Source: Mortierella alpina
Taxonomy: Eukaryota; Mortierellomycota; Mortierellomycetes; Mortierellales; Mortierellaceae
Assembly: GCA_029449245.1 (NCBI GenBank)
Contig: JANATF010000009.1
Span: 1 to 64,000 of the forward strand
Reading direction: 5' to 3'
Length of the DNA stretch: 64,000 nucleotides
Shown: positions 22,154-33,500 of the stretch, piece by piece
Numbering within the stretch: position 1 is the stretch's first letter
How the letters are laid out: each line of letters begins with the position of its first letter
The notes under the pieces: generated by a model
What the model was told of the DNA's origin: nothing
What the model saw: the letters and a program-made list of their open reading frames with translations, nothing else
The model's database searches: none
Position numbers and translations under genes: made by a program

Positions 22154-24981
22154 ATGCTGCTTCAGTTTCATCCTTGGGCTTCGGCCGTGGAGGCGCCCTT
22201 TTGGCAAGTCCTCACGCAGCGCAAGATGGATATCTTTAAGCTTGATGATTCCCACAAGCCCTTATTGGGATACTACTCTACAGGTCAGCAAGTCCGCGTC
22301 CCAGGAAAAGACACGACAATAGCCTTGCCTGCGCGTCTGTGCCTCGGAACGGGCGCCTTTCCTGACGAACAGGATTCCGAGCATGTCCACACGAGGCAAG
22401 TGAATGTTAGACAAGCATCTGCCCATCCTTCTACTTGACGTGCATCGAAAGTAGTTCACTCATTCTCATCTGCCTTACTCAATTGGACATTTTTTTACAG
22501 GAACCCCGCCTTCACCTTTCCAGCCCCTGGTATCATCAAGAACACAAATACGATCGAGGACTTTAAGGCTATCGATAAGACAGCGCTTTTCAAGATGGTT
22601 GTTGACCAGGTAGTGGACCTCGGCAACCTTTGCAACTGCTTGCGCAGATTTCAATCTATCGAAGGCTAATTTCAACTTTTGAATAGATCTGGGATGATAT
22701 CACGTCGGGAAGGGCGGTGTCTGACCCCATGCTTCTCAATAGGTTTCTATTGCTGACCTTTGCAGACCTCAAAAAGTTCAAGTTCTTTTACTGGTTCGCC
22801 TTCCCTGCCTTGCAAGCTGACCCTGCCTGGACGACAGAGCCAGCACAGGAACTGGCCTCGGTCTGGTCATCGTCGCAAATCAGCAGTCTGCTCCACCAAT
22901 ACGACTTGTTCCGCCAAACTCATCCGCCTGGCCAGTTGGGATTTTTCCTTGTCAAGGAAACGAACGATGCCGTCTCTGTGGCACGCCTTCAAGATTGGAA
23001 CGAGTTTTATGCAGGATGCAACGATAGTGAGGTACGACGCGAAAAAAAACACGGGGGTTGAGACCTATTGACCCTTTGACATGCATTCAAAGAGGATGTG
23101 GTTCTGACAGTATCTTTTTCTTTGCGCCGTTGGATTATATAGATCATTGTTGGGTTTGCGGATCCATCTTCATTGGATAGCCACCCTGGCTGGCCTCTCC
23201 GAAACCTTCTTGCATTAATCCAGTACCAATGGAAAAAAACCAAGATCCGCATCCTATGTTTCCGAGAAGTCCCTGGAAAGCAAGACATTCAATCCAGCAA
23301 GTTTGTAACAGCACAGCTGCCATCCTATCAGCCGCTAACTAGTAAGAGTGGCCCCGCCGTTATTTTGCTCTGCCTGAAATGCGCATACCTTGTACGCGAT
23401 TGACCATGCCTTTCACATCATTTAGCATGCCCCAAGGCCGTTGGATGGGAAAAGAATGCACAATCGAAACTCGGTCCGCGTCTAGCAGATCTCGCTCCCT
23501 TGATGGATCCAGCACGCTTGGCGGATACTGCTGTGGACTTGAACCTCAAACTTATGCGATGGAGGCTACTGCCTGGTTTGCAACTTGAAAAGGTGCAGGA
23601 CACACGCTGTCTTCTTTTAGGAGCGGGCACTCTCGGCTGCTACGTCGCACGATCCCTGCTAGGGTGGGGCGTCCGTAACATAACGTTTGTAGATAATGCA
23701 AAGGTTTCATTCTCGAATCCAGTCCGCCAGCCGCTGTTTTCATTTGAAGATTGTCTCGAGGGTGGCAAGGATAAGGCTACGACTGCGGCAGCCAGCCTTC
23801 GAAAAGTATACCCAGGGGTGGTAAGGCTTCACCCTGCTCACTGTTGAAATCTCTTTCCAAGAGGGCAGAAGTAGCACTTTTAGGCATGTTCTTAACGACC
23901 ATTTTCTGTCTTCGTTACCAATGTTAGAATGCCCAAGGCCACACGATGTCCATACCTATGCCCGGCCACCCTATCAGCACCCAACTCTATGAGAGTGCGC
24001 AGAACGATGTCGCCAAGCTAGAGGAGCTATTTGAGCAGCACGATGCCGTGTTTCTTCTCATGGACAGCAGAGAAAGCCGCTGGCTTCCTACACTCTTGGG
24101 TGCAAGGATGAAGAAGGTGAGAAACAGAGCGCGAGGTGACGGATTTTTGGCAGAACTGACCTCTCAGGATTACTCACATGTCACGCACCGGCAACTTTTT
24201 AGATCGTTATCAATGCTGCACTTGGGTTCGACACATTTCTGGTGATGCGCCACGGAGTTGGTCAGGATCACGAGCACCACGCGGTAGCTAGTTCCACGCC
24301 TCTAGGATGCTACTTTTGCAATGATGTTGTCGCACCGACAGATGTGAGTGCTTCGGATATCTACACCCGTTAAACGACAGTAATCATTTGTACTAACCTT
24401 ATATCCACTGCGTGCACGACGACGCAGTCTCTATCTGACAGGACTCTGGATCAGCAGTGCACGGTGACAAGACCAGGCCTCTCAGCCATCGCGAGTGCAA
24501 TGGCCGTGGAAATGATGGTATCCCTCCTACACCATCCCTTGGGGTATGCGATGGCAACTTTGAATCGACACGATGTTCCTGCTAATCAACCAAGCGGCCG
24601 CTAATAGTATGGTTACATATTTTGCTTGCGTGAACTATTAGGGTACGTGCTCCTGCCGACAAGGCAGATAGTGATGGAGACCAGGATGTGAAGATGTTGG
24701 ATAATCAGGGCTCGACATTGGGACTTTTGCCGCACCAGATCCGCGGCTTTTTGTCGCGTTTCAAGAACTTGCTGATTTCTGGGCAAGCTTACGATCGATG
24801 CACAGCCTGCTCGGATCAAGTGCTCGAAGCCTATGAGCAAGAAGGCTTTGGGTTCCTCGTCAAGGTCTTTCAGGACGCTAAGCATTTGGAGGACATTACG
24901 GGCCTGACGAAAATGAAGGAGGAGAGCGAAGCTCTGGATATGGAATGGGCAGAGGACTCTGAAGAGGACGACGATATGTAA
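22154..24981 (+). CDS. ATG7: ATG7, E1-like activating enzyme of autophagy
   Basis: Activates the ubiquitin-like proteins Atg12 and Atg8 by adenylation and thioester transfer, then hands them to Atg10 and Atg3. The N-terminal domain starts [17 protein letters not shown] and includes [15 protein letters not shown], typical of Atg7. The C-terminal E1 domain shows the nucleotide-binding [21 protein letters not shown] near 23620, [46 protein letters not shown], and the catalytic Cys in QQCTVTRPG near 24455. The protein ends in an acidic tail. Intron 1 (22396-22500) begins GCAAGT: exon 1 (242 nt) must end at 22395 to read [11 protein letters not shown], so this is a GC-AG intron. Exon 2 is 22501-22609 and exon 3 starts at 22687; several further introns follow. 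Confidence 0.95.
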
Positions 24982-25159
24982 AATTTGAACAGTCGAATAT
25001 TACAAATTGATAATAGGAAAGCTTTTCTGCCTCTTTCTCTCGTCTCTCTCACTCTCTCACTCAATTAAACTTTCATTTCGCCCGTCAGCCGTTCCATGGC
25101 GCATTCTTGCTGCACGCTGCAACTCTAACTTGCTTGATTCTCATTCCCTCGGCTGTGGC

Positions 25160-26721
25160 ATGGAGTTCAACTCACCAGTAGCTCTCCGTAAAGTCACTCG
25201 TGAGCTGTACGCGCTGGAGAATGATCCACCAGAGGGCATTCGGCTGATTTTGAATGAAGACTCTATAACAGACGTTCAGGCGTGGATCCAGGGTCCAGGT
25301 AGGTCCAAGGACCATTCTCCACACTGCGAATTGCTTGGCTGCACAGCATGCCCTAGTGCTCTGCATCCATTCCGCTGACCTTTGGACCACTCCTGCCGTA
25401 GATGGCACTCCATACGCCGGCGGTTGTTTCAGGCTGCGGATCCAGCTAAGTCCCGACTTTCCCAATTCACCTCCAAAATGTACGCGCAAGTAACAGCAAT
25501 GTCGAAGGCGACCTTGCACCATGGAATTATGACGATCTATGTTGACTGACAGGAGACTAACTCTCTATCATGTAGGCTACTTTATGACCAAGATATTCCA
25601 TCCAAATGTCTCCAAGCAAGGCGACGTCTGTGTCAGCACGCTCAAAAAGGACTGGAAGAAGGAGCTTGGCCTACGGCATATCCTCTTGGTGAGTATTTAC
25701 AGAGCTTGAGCTCGTATGACCCTTGGCCTAGTGCAAGATGCTCGTTCTCATAAGCTTTCTTTCCTATACTTTACAGGTTGTAAAGTGTCTTTTGATTGTG
25801 CCCAATCCAGAGTCGGCACTGAATGAGGAAGCGGGACGCCAGCTTCTGGAACGCTACGACGATTATGCTAAACATGCTCGCTTGATGACCAGCATTCATG
25901 CAACCTCCGCTGGGCAAAGCAATTTCGCACTTCCATTGCAAGCCAGTGGCATTTCCCATGTTGAGGTTCCAAGCTCAGAACCTCCACTGCACGACAAGGA
26001 GGACGAGGAGGACCCCCCCGCGGACGAAGCCAGTCGCGACTCAATATCGAGCGGCCATGAGATCACTGTCTCCAGCTTAACTGACTCGACTCGAGCCGGA
26101 TCACGAGCCGTCGTAGATGGCCAGCCCAGCTGGAACTCGGAGCAGAGTGGCGAGCGGACAGGGACGTTTCCGAAGATGGGTGCAAGTGCTTACCAAGGGC
26201 AGGCTATTGGCAAGAGAAAAACGGCTTCAGAGGACAAGCATGTGGAGCAAGATGCAGGCACAGGATCAGGTACCCAGCACTGGCGACAAACAGAGGGCCC
26301 TCATCGCCCCACCAGCACTTTGCGACACCTGGGAGTAACAACGCTGTCAAAAAATCAGCCTCTCCCCTGCACGCAGGCTCGACAAACTTTACTAGGACCG
26401 ATCGCCCACGAGAACCTTTCTCAGAACCTCGCTCACCATAAACCTGGTGCTCTTGATCAACAGTGCAAGGACGATACCCAGCAGCAAGTTGGCCATGCGA
26501 CCTCAAAAGCTTCGATTGTGCCTGCCACAGATGAAGGCACAGCCTTGCATCCCAAGATCATATCCAAATCCCTATTTGCTTCACACTATGGATATACTCA
26601 GTGTGGTGCATCGCTCATACATCCCGCTGTGCCACCATCGTCCTCCCCAACGCCCTATAGTTTAGACAGCAGCGGCTCACAGGCCCATTCGAACAAAAAA
26701 CGCGCTCTCAGGCGTCTTTAG
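25160..26721 (+). CDS. UBE2S: UBE2S-type ubiquitin-conjugating enzyme E2 with APC/C tail
   Basis: Four exons, 25160-25298, 25402-25479, 25576-25688 and 25777-26721, give 424 residues. The UBC fold occupies about residues 1-155: [22 protein letters not shown], catalytic Cys in [12 protein letters not shown], and [16 protein letters not shown], all characteristic of UBE2S. Human UBE2S (222 residues) extends Lys11-linked chains on substrates of the anaphase-promoting complex and docks through a C-terminal tail ending LRRL. Here a disordered spacer of about 250 residues ends in KKRALRRL, matching the animal tail. This argues strongly for conserved APC/C partnership. S. cerevisiae lacks an obvious UBE2S. 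It begins 178 bp downstream of ATG7 on the same strand. Confidence 0.93.
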
Positions 26722-27294
26722 TAAGATAAGATAGCTAGAGATCATTGCTCATCAATACCATGCCCATATTGCCTAAAAACCGTGCTGACTCCCATGGCTC
26801 TTTCCTTTACAAGGAGGGCAGGCGAAGCAAAGGACTCGAAATGTGTACCTTAAACAACACCTAGAGAACGCGTCCGTCCACGAATTTGGGTCAAGTCTCG
26901 TTCAGCCTATGGTAGCACCTAGCCGTGCAAAGTGTCGGCACTATTGCTGGGTGATAAACTCGAACTCTTCTACTCTCGCCGGTCGCGCACGCGTCTAGCT
27001 GTTGGTTAGCTCAATACGCCTTTTGGCCATAGAGGACACGCTTCCCACACCTCTCTCTTGAATTTTATCTACCGTAGGTGTCCGCACATGGCAGTTGACG
27101 CTAAGCATGCAAGACCAGCACCATATTTCCAGTAACTTTTACGTGTAGTGCGTGAAGGCAAACAATTACAAGCATTCAAAAAAAACGAAAACCCATTCCA
27201 GGTTGTGAACGTAGCGGCAAAAAAAGAGTGAAGCTGGCTCAAAGACCAAAAATCGCAAAGTGAGGGTGATTTGCCCAAAACAGCAAAAAGATAG
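26722..27294. other. Intergenic region before the serine tRNA
   Basis: Three-prime side of UBE2S and downstream side of the minus-strand tRNA. A T-run on the minus strand (AAAAA at 27285-27289 on +) is a likely RNA polymerase III terminator. Nothing else is recognised. Confidence 0.5.
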
Positions 27295-27375
27295 CGTCAA
27301 CAGCAGGATTTGAACCTGCGCGGGAGATCCCATATGATTTCGAGTCATACGCCTTAACCGCTCGGCCATGTTGAC
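27295..27375 (-). tRNA. tRNA-Ser(CGA)
   Basis: 81-nt cloverleaf read on the minus strand. The acceptor stem GTCAACA/TGTTGAC is perfect, the D-arm starts GCCGAGCGGTTAAGGC, and the anticodon stem TATGA/TCATA holds loop CTCGAAA (anticodon CGA, codon UCG). A long variable arm (TGGGATCTCCCGC) is typical of serine. The T-arm is GCAGG-TTCAAAT-CCTGC, the discriminator is G and CCA is not encoded. No intron. Confidence 0.96.
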
Positions 27376-27859
27376 CAATGATTATGGACGTAAATATTTT
27401 AGCGCTATATGAACATAAGGGTATCTTTCACGTACACGGTTCATGTGACAGTCAATTAAAGAGGGTTTGCTAATTGAATGTGCAATTATAGATGAACCCT
27501 CTATAATTGACGGATTATAGGATGCTGTTGACCTCCACTTGCAAAATAGACAATTCTTCTCGGCTTGTGCCAAGTTAAATGAGATGAAGTATAGTTGACG
27601 ATGCCGGCAAGCCGGGCTTGGCGATGTGAGGTGTTCAAGGGCTGAACCGAAGGACATTGGTCATTCTGCGTGAAGGTCTGTAGAGCATGTTTAGAACGGC
27701 GGAACTCCGAACCTTTTTTTTTTTTTTTTTCCTTTTTTTCCTCCTCACTCCTGCATTCCACTGATCCTCCTTCAATCTCTCCCTGGCACATTGCACCTTG
27801 CAATTGGTCTTTTTCTATTGCTCCATTCGCCCTCCTTGCTCTCACTTTACACTGCAGTC
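27376..27859. promoter_or_regulatory. Upstream region of the small methyltransferase gene
   Basis: Contains the 5' side of the serine tRNA and a T-run (about 27715-27730) followed by a C/T-rich stretch to the start codon at 27860, a common fungal promoter layout. No specific site is claimed. Confidence 0.4.
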
Positions 27860-28561
27860 ATGTCGCCTTCGATATCCCCTCTAACTTCTCCCAAGGACAC
27901 CTCCTTACCTACAGACTGGAGCAGCTCGGTAGCAGAGAGCTCACCTGCCGCCCTAGCAATGACCTCCTCAATGGATCCTAAGCGGCTGCAGCATTTCCAC
28001 AGCCAGTACCCAGACTATGACGAGAACGACTCGGACCTGCCGCTTTGGATCGAGGGCGTCGATACGACATATGCTCCCTTCATCCCAACTTCTACACGCA
28101 GAGTGCTTCTGGCACTGGAGCTCGCCGGCATCTCCTCAAGCGACAAGGTGCTGGACGTTGGATCGGGCGACGGCCGGTTTTGCTATGCTGCTGTTGAGCT
28201 TTTTGGCGCACAAAAGGCGACCGGCATTGAATTTGAGCAGGACCTTGTCGACCAATCCACGGTGCTGGCCCAGACTTTGGTCGATCAAGGTCGGATCGAG
28301 TTCCAGAGAGCCGATCTTACTCACTGGCGGCAATCGCCCGTCATGCTCTCCAAGGAATGGACAGCCATAATTGTTTTCCTGTCGCCCGAAGGAGGCTCTG
28401 ATATGGAGGACTGGCTAGTTCAAGAGTTTGAGAGGGGTGTCAAGATCGTGGCCCTTGTCTTTGATCTGAAGCATCTGAAGGGTCTGCGATGCAGCTATGA
28501 GGATTCGCAGGAGGGGCTCTGGATATACGAAAAGGGCGGAAAAGAGGAGAAGCAGTTGTAG
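27860..28561 (+). CDS. Small class I SAM-dependent methyltransferase
   Basis: Single exon, 233 residues from the ATG at 27860. After a Ser/Pro-rich leader and an acidic stretch (DYDENDSDLPLWIEG), the Rossmann methyltransferase core shows TSTRRVLLALELAGISSSDKVLDVGSGDGRFCYAA (motif I), TGIEFEQDLV (acidic residue after strand 2), RIEFQRADLTHW and IIVFLSPEGG. The SGDGR form of motif I resembles small lysine methyltransferases such as the ATPSCKMT/FAM173 group, but the rest is too short to assign a substrate. An upstream in-frame start at 27791 is possible (non-ATG), so 27860 is preferred. Confidence 0.75.
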   Translation: MSPSISPLTSPKDTSLPTDWSSSVAESSPAALAMTSSMDPKRLQHFHSQYPDYDENDSDLPLWIEGVDTTYAPFIPTSTRRVLLALELAGISSSDKVLDVGSGDGRFCYAAVELFGAQKATGIEFEQDLVDQSTVLAQTLVDQGRIEFQRADLTHWRQSPVMLSKEWTAIIVFLSPEGGSDMEDWLVQEFERGVKIVALVFDLKHLKGLRCSYEDSQEGLWIYEKGGKEEKQL

Positions 28562-28785
28562 ACAGCTCGACTCTTATCAACAATCATAAACATAGAGAAC
28601 AGATAAAGAATACACTATAGAACCAACCCATTCTAACAAGCGATGGCTAGAAAGGTCACACTGCTTGCAGGCAGGGCTTTTTATTTTCCATGCATGCACG
28701 CAGGCGCAACGTGCATGAGGAGGTGTGACGAGCCCTGCCAACAATTAGCACGACGCTGGTAGAACATTGGATGCTGAGCCACGAC
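28562..28785. terminator. Convergent 3' region between methyltransferase and SRR1-domain genes
   Basis: 224 bp between two stop codons. Contains AATAAA-like A/T words (AGATAAAGAATACAC) that may serve polyadenylation of the plus-strand gene. No gene. Confidence 0.35.
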
Positions 28786-30193
28786 TCATACCATCTCCGG
28801 ATCCTGCTCACGACCCTGCACATCAACCTCAGGTAGTGTATGATGTGGTGGAAAGGAGTGGATAGCCAGGTCGTTGAAAATGGTGTTGTCCTCAAACTTG
28901 ATGGCTGGAAGGATATGTACATCCGCGATTGATAATGCAGGAAGAATAAATGGTGCTTGCTTCACATATTGCCTAAACGATGGACTGTATACCAGGTGGC
29001 TCTGAATCAGGTAAAGAAGGAAAGAAAGGAAAGAGAAAAAAGAACAAAACTCAACCTGAACCTTACCTTTCATCATACATCGTGAATCGGTTGCCGAGAA
29101 TCACAAGCCGATCCAGCTGGTCTCGCGTCCAGTTGGTCTCGAGAACATGGGAATAGAGGCCTTTGGGACAGTGTGGCATATAAAGCAGCGTTCGCGCTTC
29201 CACTACCTGCTTCGCCTGGTCATTGACCTTCAGGACGCTCATTCCTAGTTTCTCCACCAGTCGTTGGTCGTACTCTGTCATGGCCGGGTCGAAAATCGAG
29301 ATCGTTCCTGAAATCTATGTGTAGTAAGTAGTTCGATTCAAATTTTTTAGCCTTCAGTGCGCAGGAACGCACACTCTGCGACTGCTAGCATGTCCAATGA
29401 CAGTACCACAGTACCTCTAAGATGTCCTTTAGACAAAGCGCCAAGCCCAATTGAAACTGGGAGTTCCGAGAGGATTCTATAGATCCTATGCCGTAACAGA
29501 CCATGTCCATGAACGCATGGCGTCCAGATTGTCCAATAGGTACTTCTGATGCGCTTTCCCTTATTTCCGAAAGAGTCTCTGTAGCTTTTTTCTTGTTTCC
29601 TGTTTCCGATTCAGAAGGCACTCCTGTTTCCGCTTCAGTAGGCACTATTTCCTGAGAGGGTCGCCGCTGATGTTGAAGGGTATGTTCCTTGTCTGCGTCA
29701 ATGGCAAGGCTCCCGCAAGAGGGGCACAAAGTCGTCATGACCAGCTCTATTGAATCGTGTAGCTGTGAGTTAGATGTGCTGGAAAAAAGACTCAACGTAA
29801 GCCAACGGTCTCCTCTTCTTGTCATGCTTTCAACGTACCTCGAAACGCTTCATAAAAGCGAGACCCCTTGAGAGACAGTACTCGATCCTCCATCATACTT
29901 TGGCCCCATTCGAGCGTCCGTGGTTCATGCTCCGGACCTCGAGAGCCCATCATCCTGGCGCGCTGACTGTTCTTCTTGACCTTTGCTGGCTTTCTTGCTG
30001 TCCATCCAGGAAGGTCATGCTCGGTAGTTTCCTGCTTTGCATTGCGTAGGCTGGTCAAGGGCACTGGAGGTGCAATGGTTGCCTGTCTCGGTCCCATCTT
30101 TTTCTTCCTGGACACGAATGTGAATGGCTCCTCGGCCGCTGTGTTTGCCACGCATGCTCCTGCTGCTACAGCGGATTCCTTGAACGAAGCCAT
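28786..30193 (-). CDS. SRR1-domain protein
   Basis: Start MASFKESAVAAG at 30193; stop at 28786; at least three introns. The N terminus is basic (FVSRKKKMGPR). The SRR1 domain spans the later exons: MVCYGIGSIESSRNSQFQLGLALCLKDILE, ISIFDPAMTEYDQRLVEKLGMSVLKVN, TLLYMPHCPKGLYSHVLETNW, LVILGNRFTMY. SRR1 proteins occur across eukaryotes (plant SRR1 in light and clock signalling, yeast BER1 in microtubule/proteasome-linked phenotypes); the biochemical role is unsettled. A Glu/Thr-rich insertion (VPTEAETGVPSESETGNKKK) interrupts the domain, which may be species-specific. It is divergent from INTS4, with 309 bp between the starts. Confidence 0.85.
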
Positions 30194-30502
30194 ATGGAGA
30201 TTGCTGGCAATGTGATGGGCGATGGGTGTTTGTGGAGGAAGGAAAGGAAGCAGGCGGCCTGAAAAAAAGCTTGAAAGCAGAGGCAAGACAGATGGCTGAG
30301 CCACCAGCATGCATTTGCCCTGCTTCAAGTAGCCTCCAACTACTGCTCTGAAGCTTCCAAGCTCTCTCCTCTGCACCTCACTCACCGTTAGGACGGACGC
30401 ATGCTGCGCATTGGACAACCTGGACGAGCCTGATCGACCCGTGCGTACCTCCCATCCACAGACCCCGCCGCATTTTCCGTCCCCACGCCATACTGCACAG
30501 AC
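30194..30502. promoter_or_regulatory. Shared divergent promoter of SRR1-domain gene and INTS4
   Basis: 309 bp separate the two start codons. It is C/T-rich toward INTS4. No defined site is claimed. Confidence 0.5.
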
Positions 30503-33500
30503 ATGAAGCGAGCCATCCAGAACGCGAATCCTACTGGCGGGCGTGAGAAGCATGGGCGCCACCCCGAGACCGAGGCTGCAGCCGGCTCCCACACCTTCGT
30601 GCAGCACGGCCCTGTCCTCGCGCTGCAGACCACCGGCGGCGTAGACACGGACGACATGGTGCTGGCAGAGGACAGGATATCAGGCCAAGAGCAAGATGAA
30701 AGCATGGAGGAGGACGAGGACGTGGACGAAAGCGATACGGAGGACTTTGACCTGGCCACTACCGAGGTACGCTCAACCAATTTCTTTCTGCGTAATGCTC
30801 GTAGGATGACAATAGGCAGGAGCGCCAACGCTCAGTTTGTTCTTTTTTGGTTCGCTACCTCTGCAAATCCTAGATACTACTCCAGGCGCTGGACTCGCCG
30901 TCATCGCGTACTCGTATCAAAGTATGATTTTTTTTACGAGCTATCCAATGCCGCCGTTGCAAACGAGTTGACAACCGCACTGTTAACCTTACCTTGTTCC
31001 CACATAATTTTAAGGCTTTGAAGCTGCTACTTAATCGTCTCTCCGACCTGTCCGAGGACGAGCGCACTCGGCTCATGGAAAAGGCTCGGAAAAAATTGTA
31101 CTGCGAAGGCGACAAAGGTGCAAAGGTACAGTGGGATCGGTCGAGCTGTGGTGCTATTATGGACGATTGTCCCTACGAAAGAATGCGCTTGAAATTAACA
31201 ACTCTCTCTGTCTCTTCCCTATTGCTAGATTCTCCTGATTCAAGTTCTTCAGAACGCACTGGAGGCAACAGGGATCGACGGCAGGGGTATCGTAGAAGAC
31301 TTGCTTAGTCAGGTACGTTGGTTTCATGTGTGTTCAAACTGGTTTGCTCCTGTCAGTATATCGTCTGACCGGCAAAATAACCACTGTATTTTGGCAGTTG
31401 CAAGCGGATTCGACTGAGGTTCGCGTTCAAGTCTATGACGCGATTTCATATATCATCAAGGTAAAAGCCTAAAAGCCAAGAGGGATTCTTTTATACCAAA
31501 GATGCTCGTTCGAGCTACCAGGGTACTAACATACCTTTTATCCTTAATAGATCGGCAGGCTTCCGCGCAATAGCACGTCGGACATCAATACAATACGGGC
31601 ACTTATCACCACCTCGATAGCGGATTTGAAGGACCGGCACCACAGGATTCGGTCTGCCGTTCTCCAGCTCATATCGCGGCTCGCGCCTTTATTAAATATG
31701 TCTGGGGAGGCTGCTTTGAGCTCGCAGCAAGGATATTCAAGGCACGATATCCAAGTTATCATTAGCAATTACGCGACTGATCCAGAACCACGCGTGAGAA
31801 AGGTTAGTCGCAAAACAGCCGAGGAGTGGATATGGATCACAATGCCATGCACCACCTAACCCGCGGATGTTCATCACCTTGTAGAGTGCGTTAAAGGCTC
31901 TGCTTGAGCTACATAGACAAGGGTTTCGCCTGGCGCTGGTTATGTACGACGTATGCATTCTCGCGCTTATCGATGACTACCAGGAGGTTCGCATGGAAGG
32001 ACTGGACTTGATCTAGTAGGTTAAAGCTTCGCCTATAGCACTGAGCATGGTTGTCGCATCTGCTAACATCAACCGCCCGCCCTTCATTTGTTTTTTTTGT
32101 ACTCACTATACTCACTTTACTTGCTTTCAAAAGTATTTTAAGCAGTCTTTACCCAGAGCAGACCGTTCAAGAACCGCATGCGACCCAACTTCAAGCAACG
32201 CGTCTTGTGGATGATGCCTTTATTAGGATTTGCGACATGGTCAACGATAGCTCCATGACCGTCCGAGCCAAGGCAAGCTAACGGCTGAAAAGCGCATATT
32301 CAGTTTCTCCTGAAGTCCCGTATCTAACGCATGGATGAATCATTATATCTGATTAGGCCTGCTCGTACCTGGGTCGGTTCAAGTCTGTCGATTACAAGTA
32401 CTTGTCTCAGACATTCAGCAAACAGATCATGGCACGCTTAAAGGTCGATGTGGCCCCTAAAAACCTTGCTGCCGGGCCTGCCCAAAAGCAAGCGCAGGTA
32501 CGTCAATTCATGTCAAAGCAGTTTGTGCTATTCCTTCTCAATTCTTGATACCCTGACGAGTCAGACTTATATGCCACGTTTACTCTCTGTTTGCCTCACT
32601 ATAGAGAGCCAAACTAATTGCAACGCCCGAGGGAGATCAGGACGTAACAGCGCAACAGGTGCGGTTGTTGGATTCAGGTGCATGCGGAGCCTTTGTGCAC
32701 GGCCTCGAGGATGAATATCAAGATGTTCGCAATGCAGCCATAAGTAAGGACATAATACACCCTTCGGTCTCTCAGAGTCGCAGCTACGTGAGGGATCTAC
32801 CAAGTCTCTGACTATTTAATTTCTGCTGGGACGTCCTAGATTCCATCTGCGAGCTCTGTCTTCACAACCCAGAGTTTTCGCTTCTGGCGCTGGACTACAT
32901 GGTTGGTAAGTCGAATTGCTCTTACAGGTACATTGAGCTGGTGCAAGTGCGATGTACCATAAAATTGCATTCTAACCTGGACGATGTGGTAGACATGTTC
33001 ATGGACGAGATCGATTATGTCCGCCTGAATGCTCTGACCAGTCTTTGCAAGATTGGCAATAAGGCTCCGATAACGTTCGACACGGAGCAGTTACAAATCG
33101 CTTTAGGAGTGTTGGAGGATGCGGACCGAGACGTGCGTGAGTCTGCACATAGGATGCTGGGGTGAGTAACAGTCAGCAGGCTGTCAGTCGCATCAAGGCG
33201 TTCGTGGCATGAATGGTGCGTTGATCTTTTGGTGCCACAGTTCAAAGAATGGTATACTGAAATAGTATCATTTGGCTGCAATTACATAGAGTCGTAACGA
33301 TGGCAACAGCGGATGGAATGCCTCATTTCCTGTCGAGTTTGGAGTCCAACATGAAGAGGTTTCCGGAGGACCAGCTTTCAATCTACCAGTGTATTAGAGC
33401 CGTCGCGAGACGCCATGGCGCATTCATTGGTATGTCTAACTGCTGTGAGCGGTAGCAAGGACGATGCACTGCTTGCTTTCTATGTCGGTCTAACCACACA

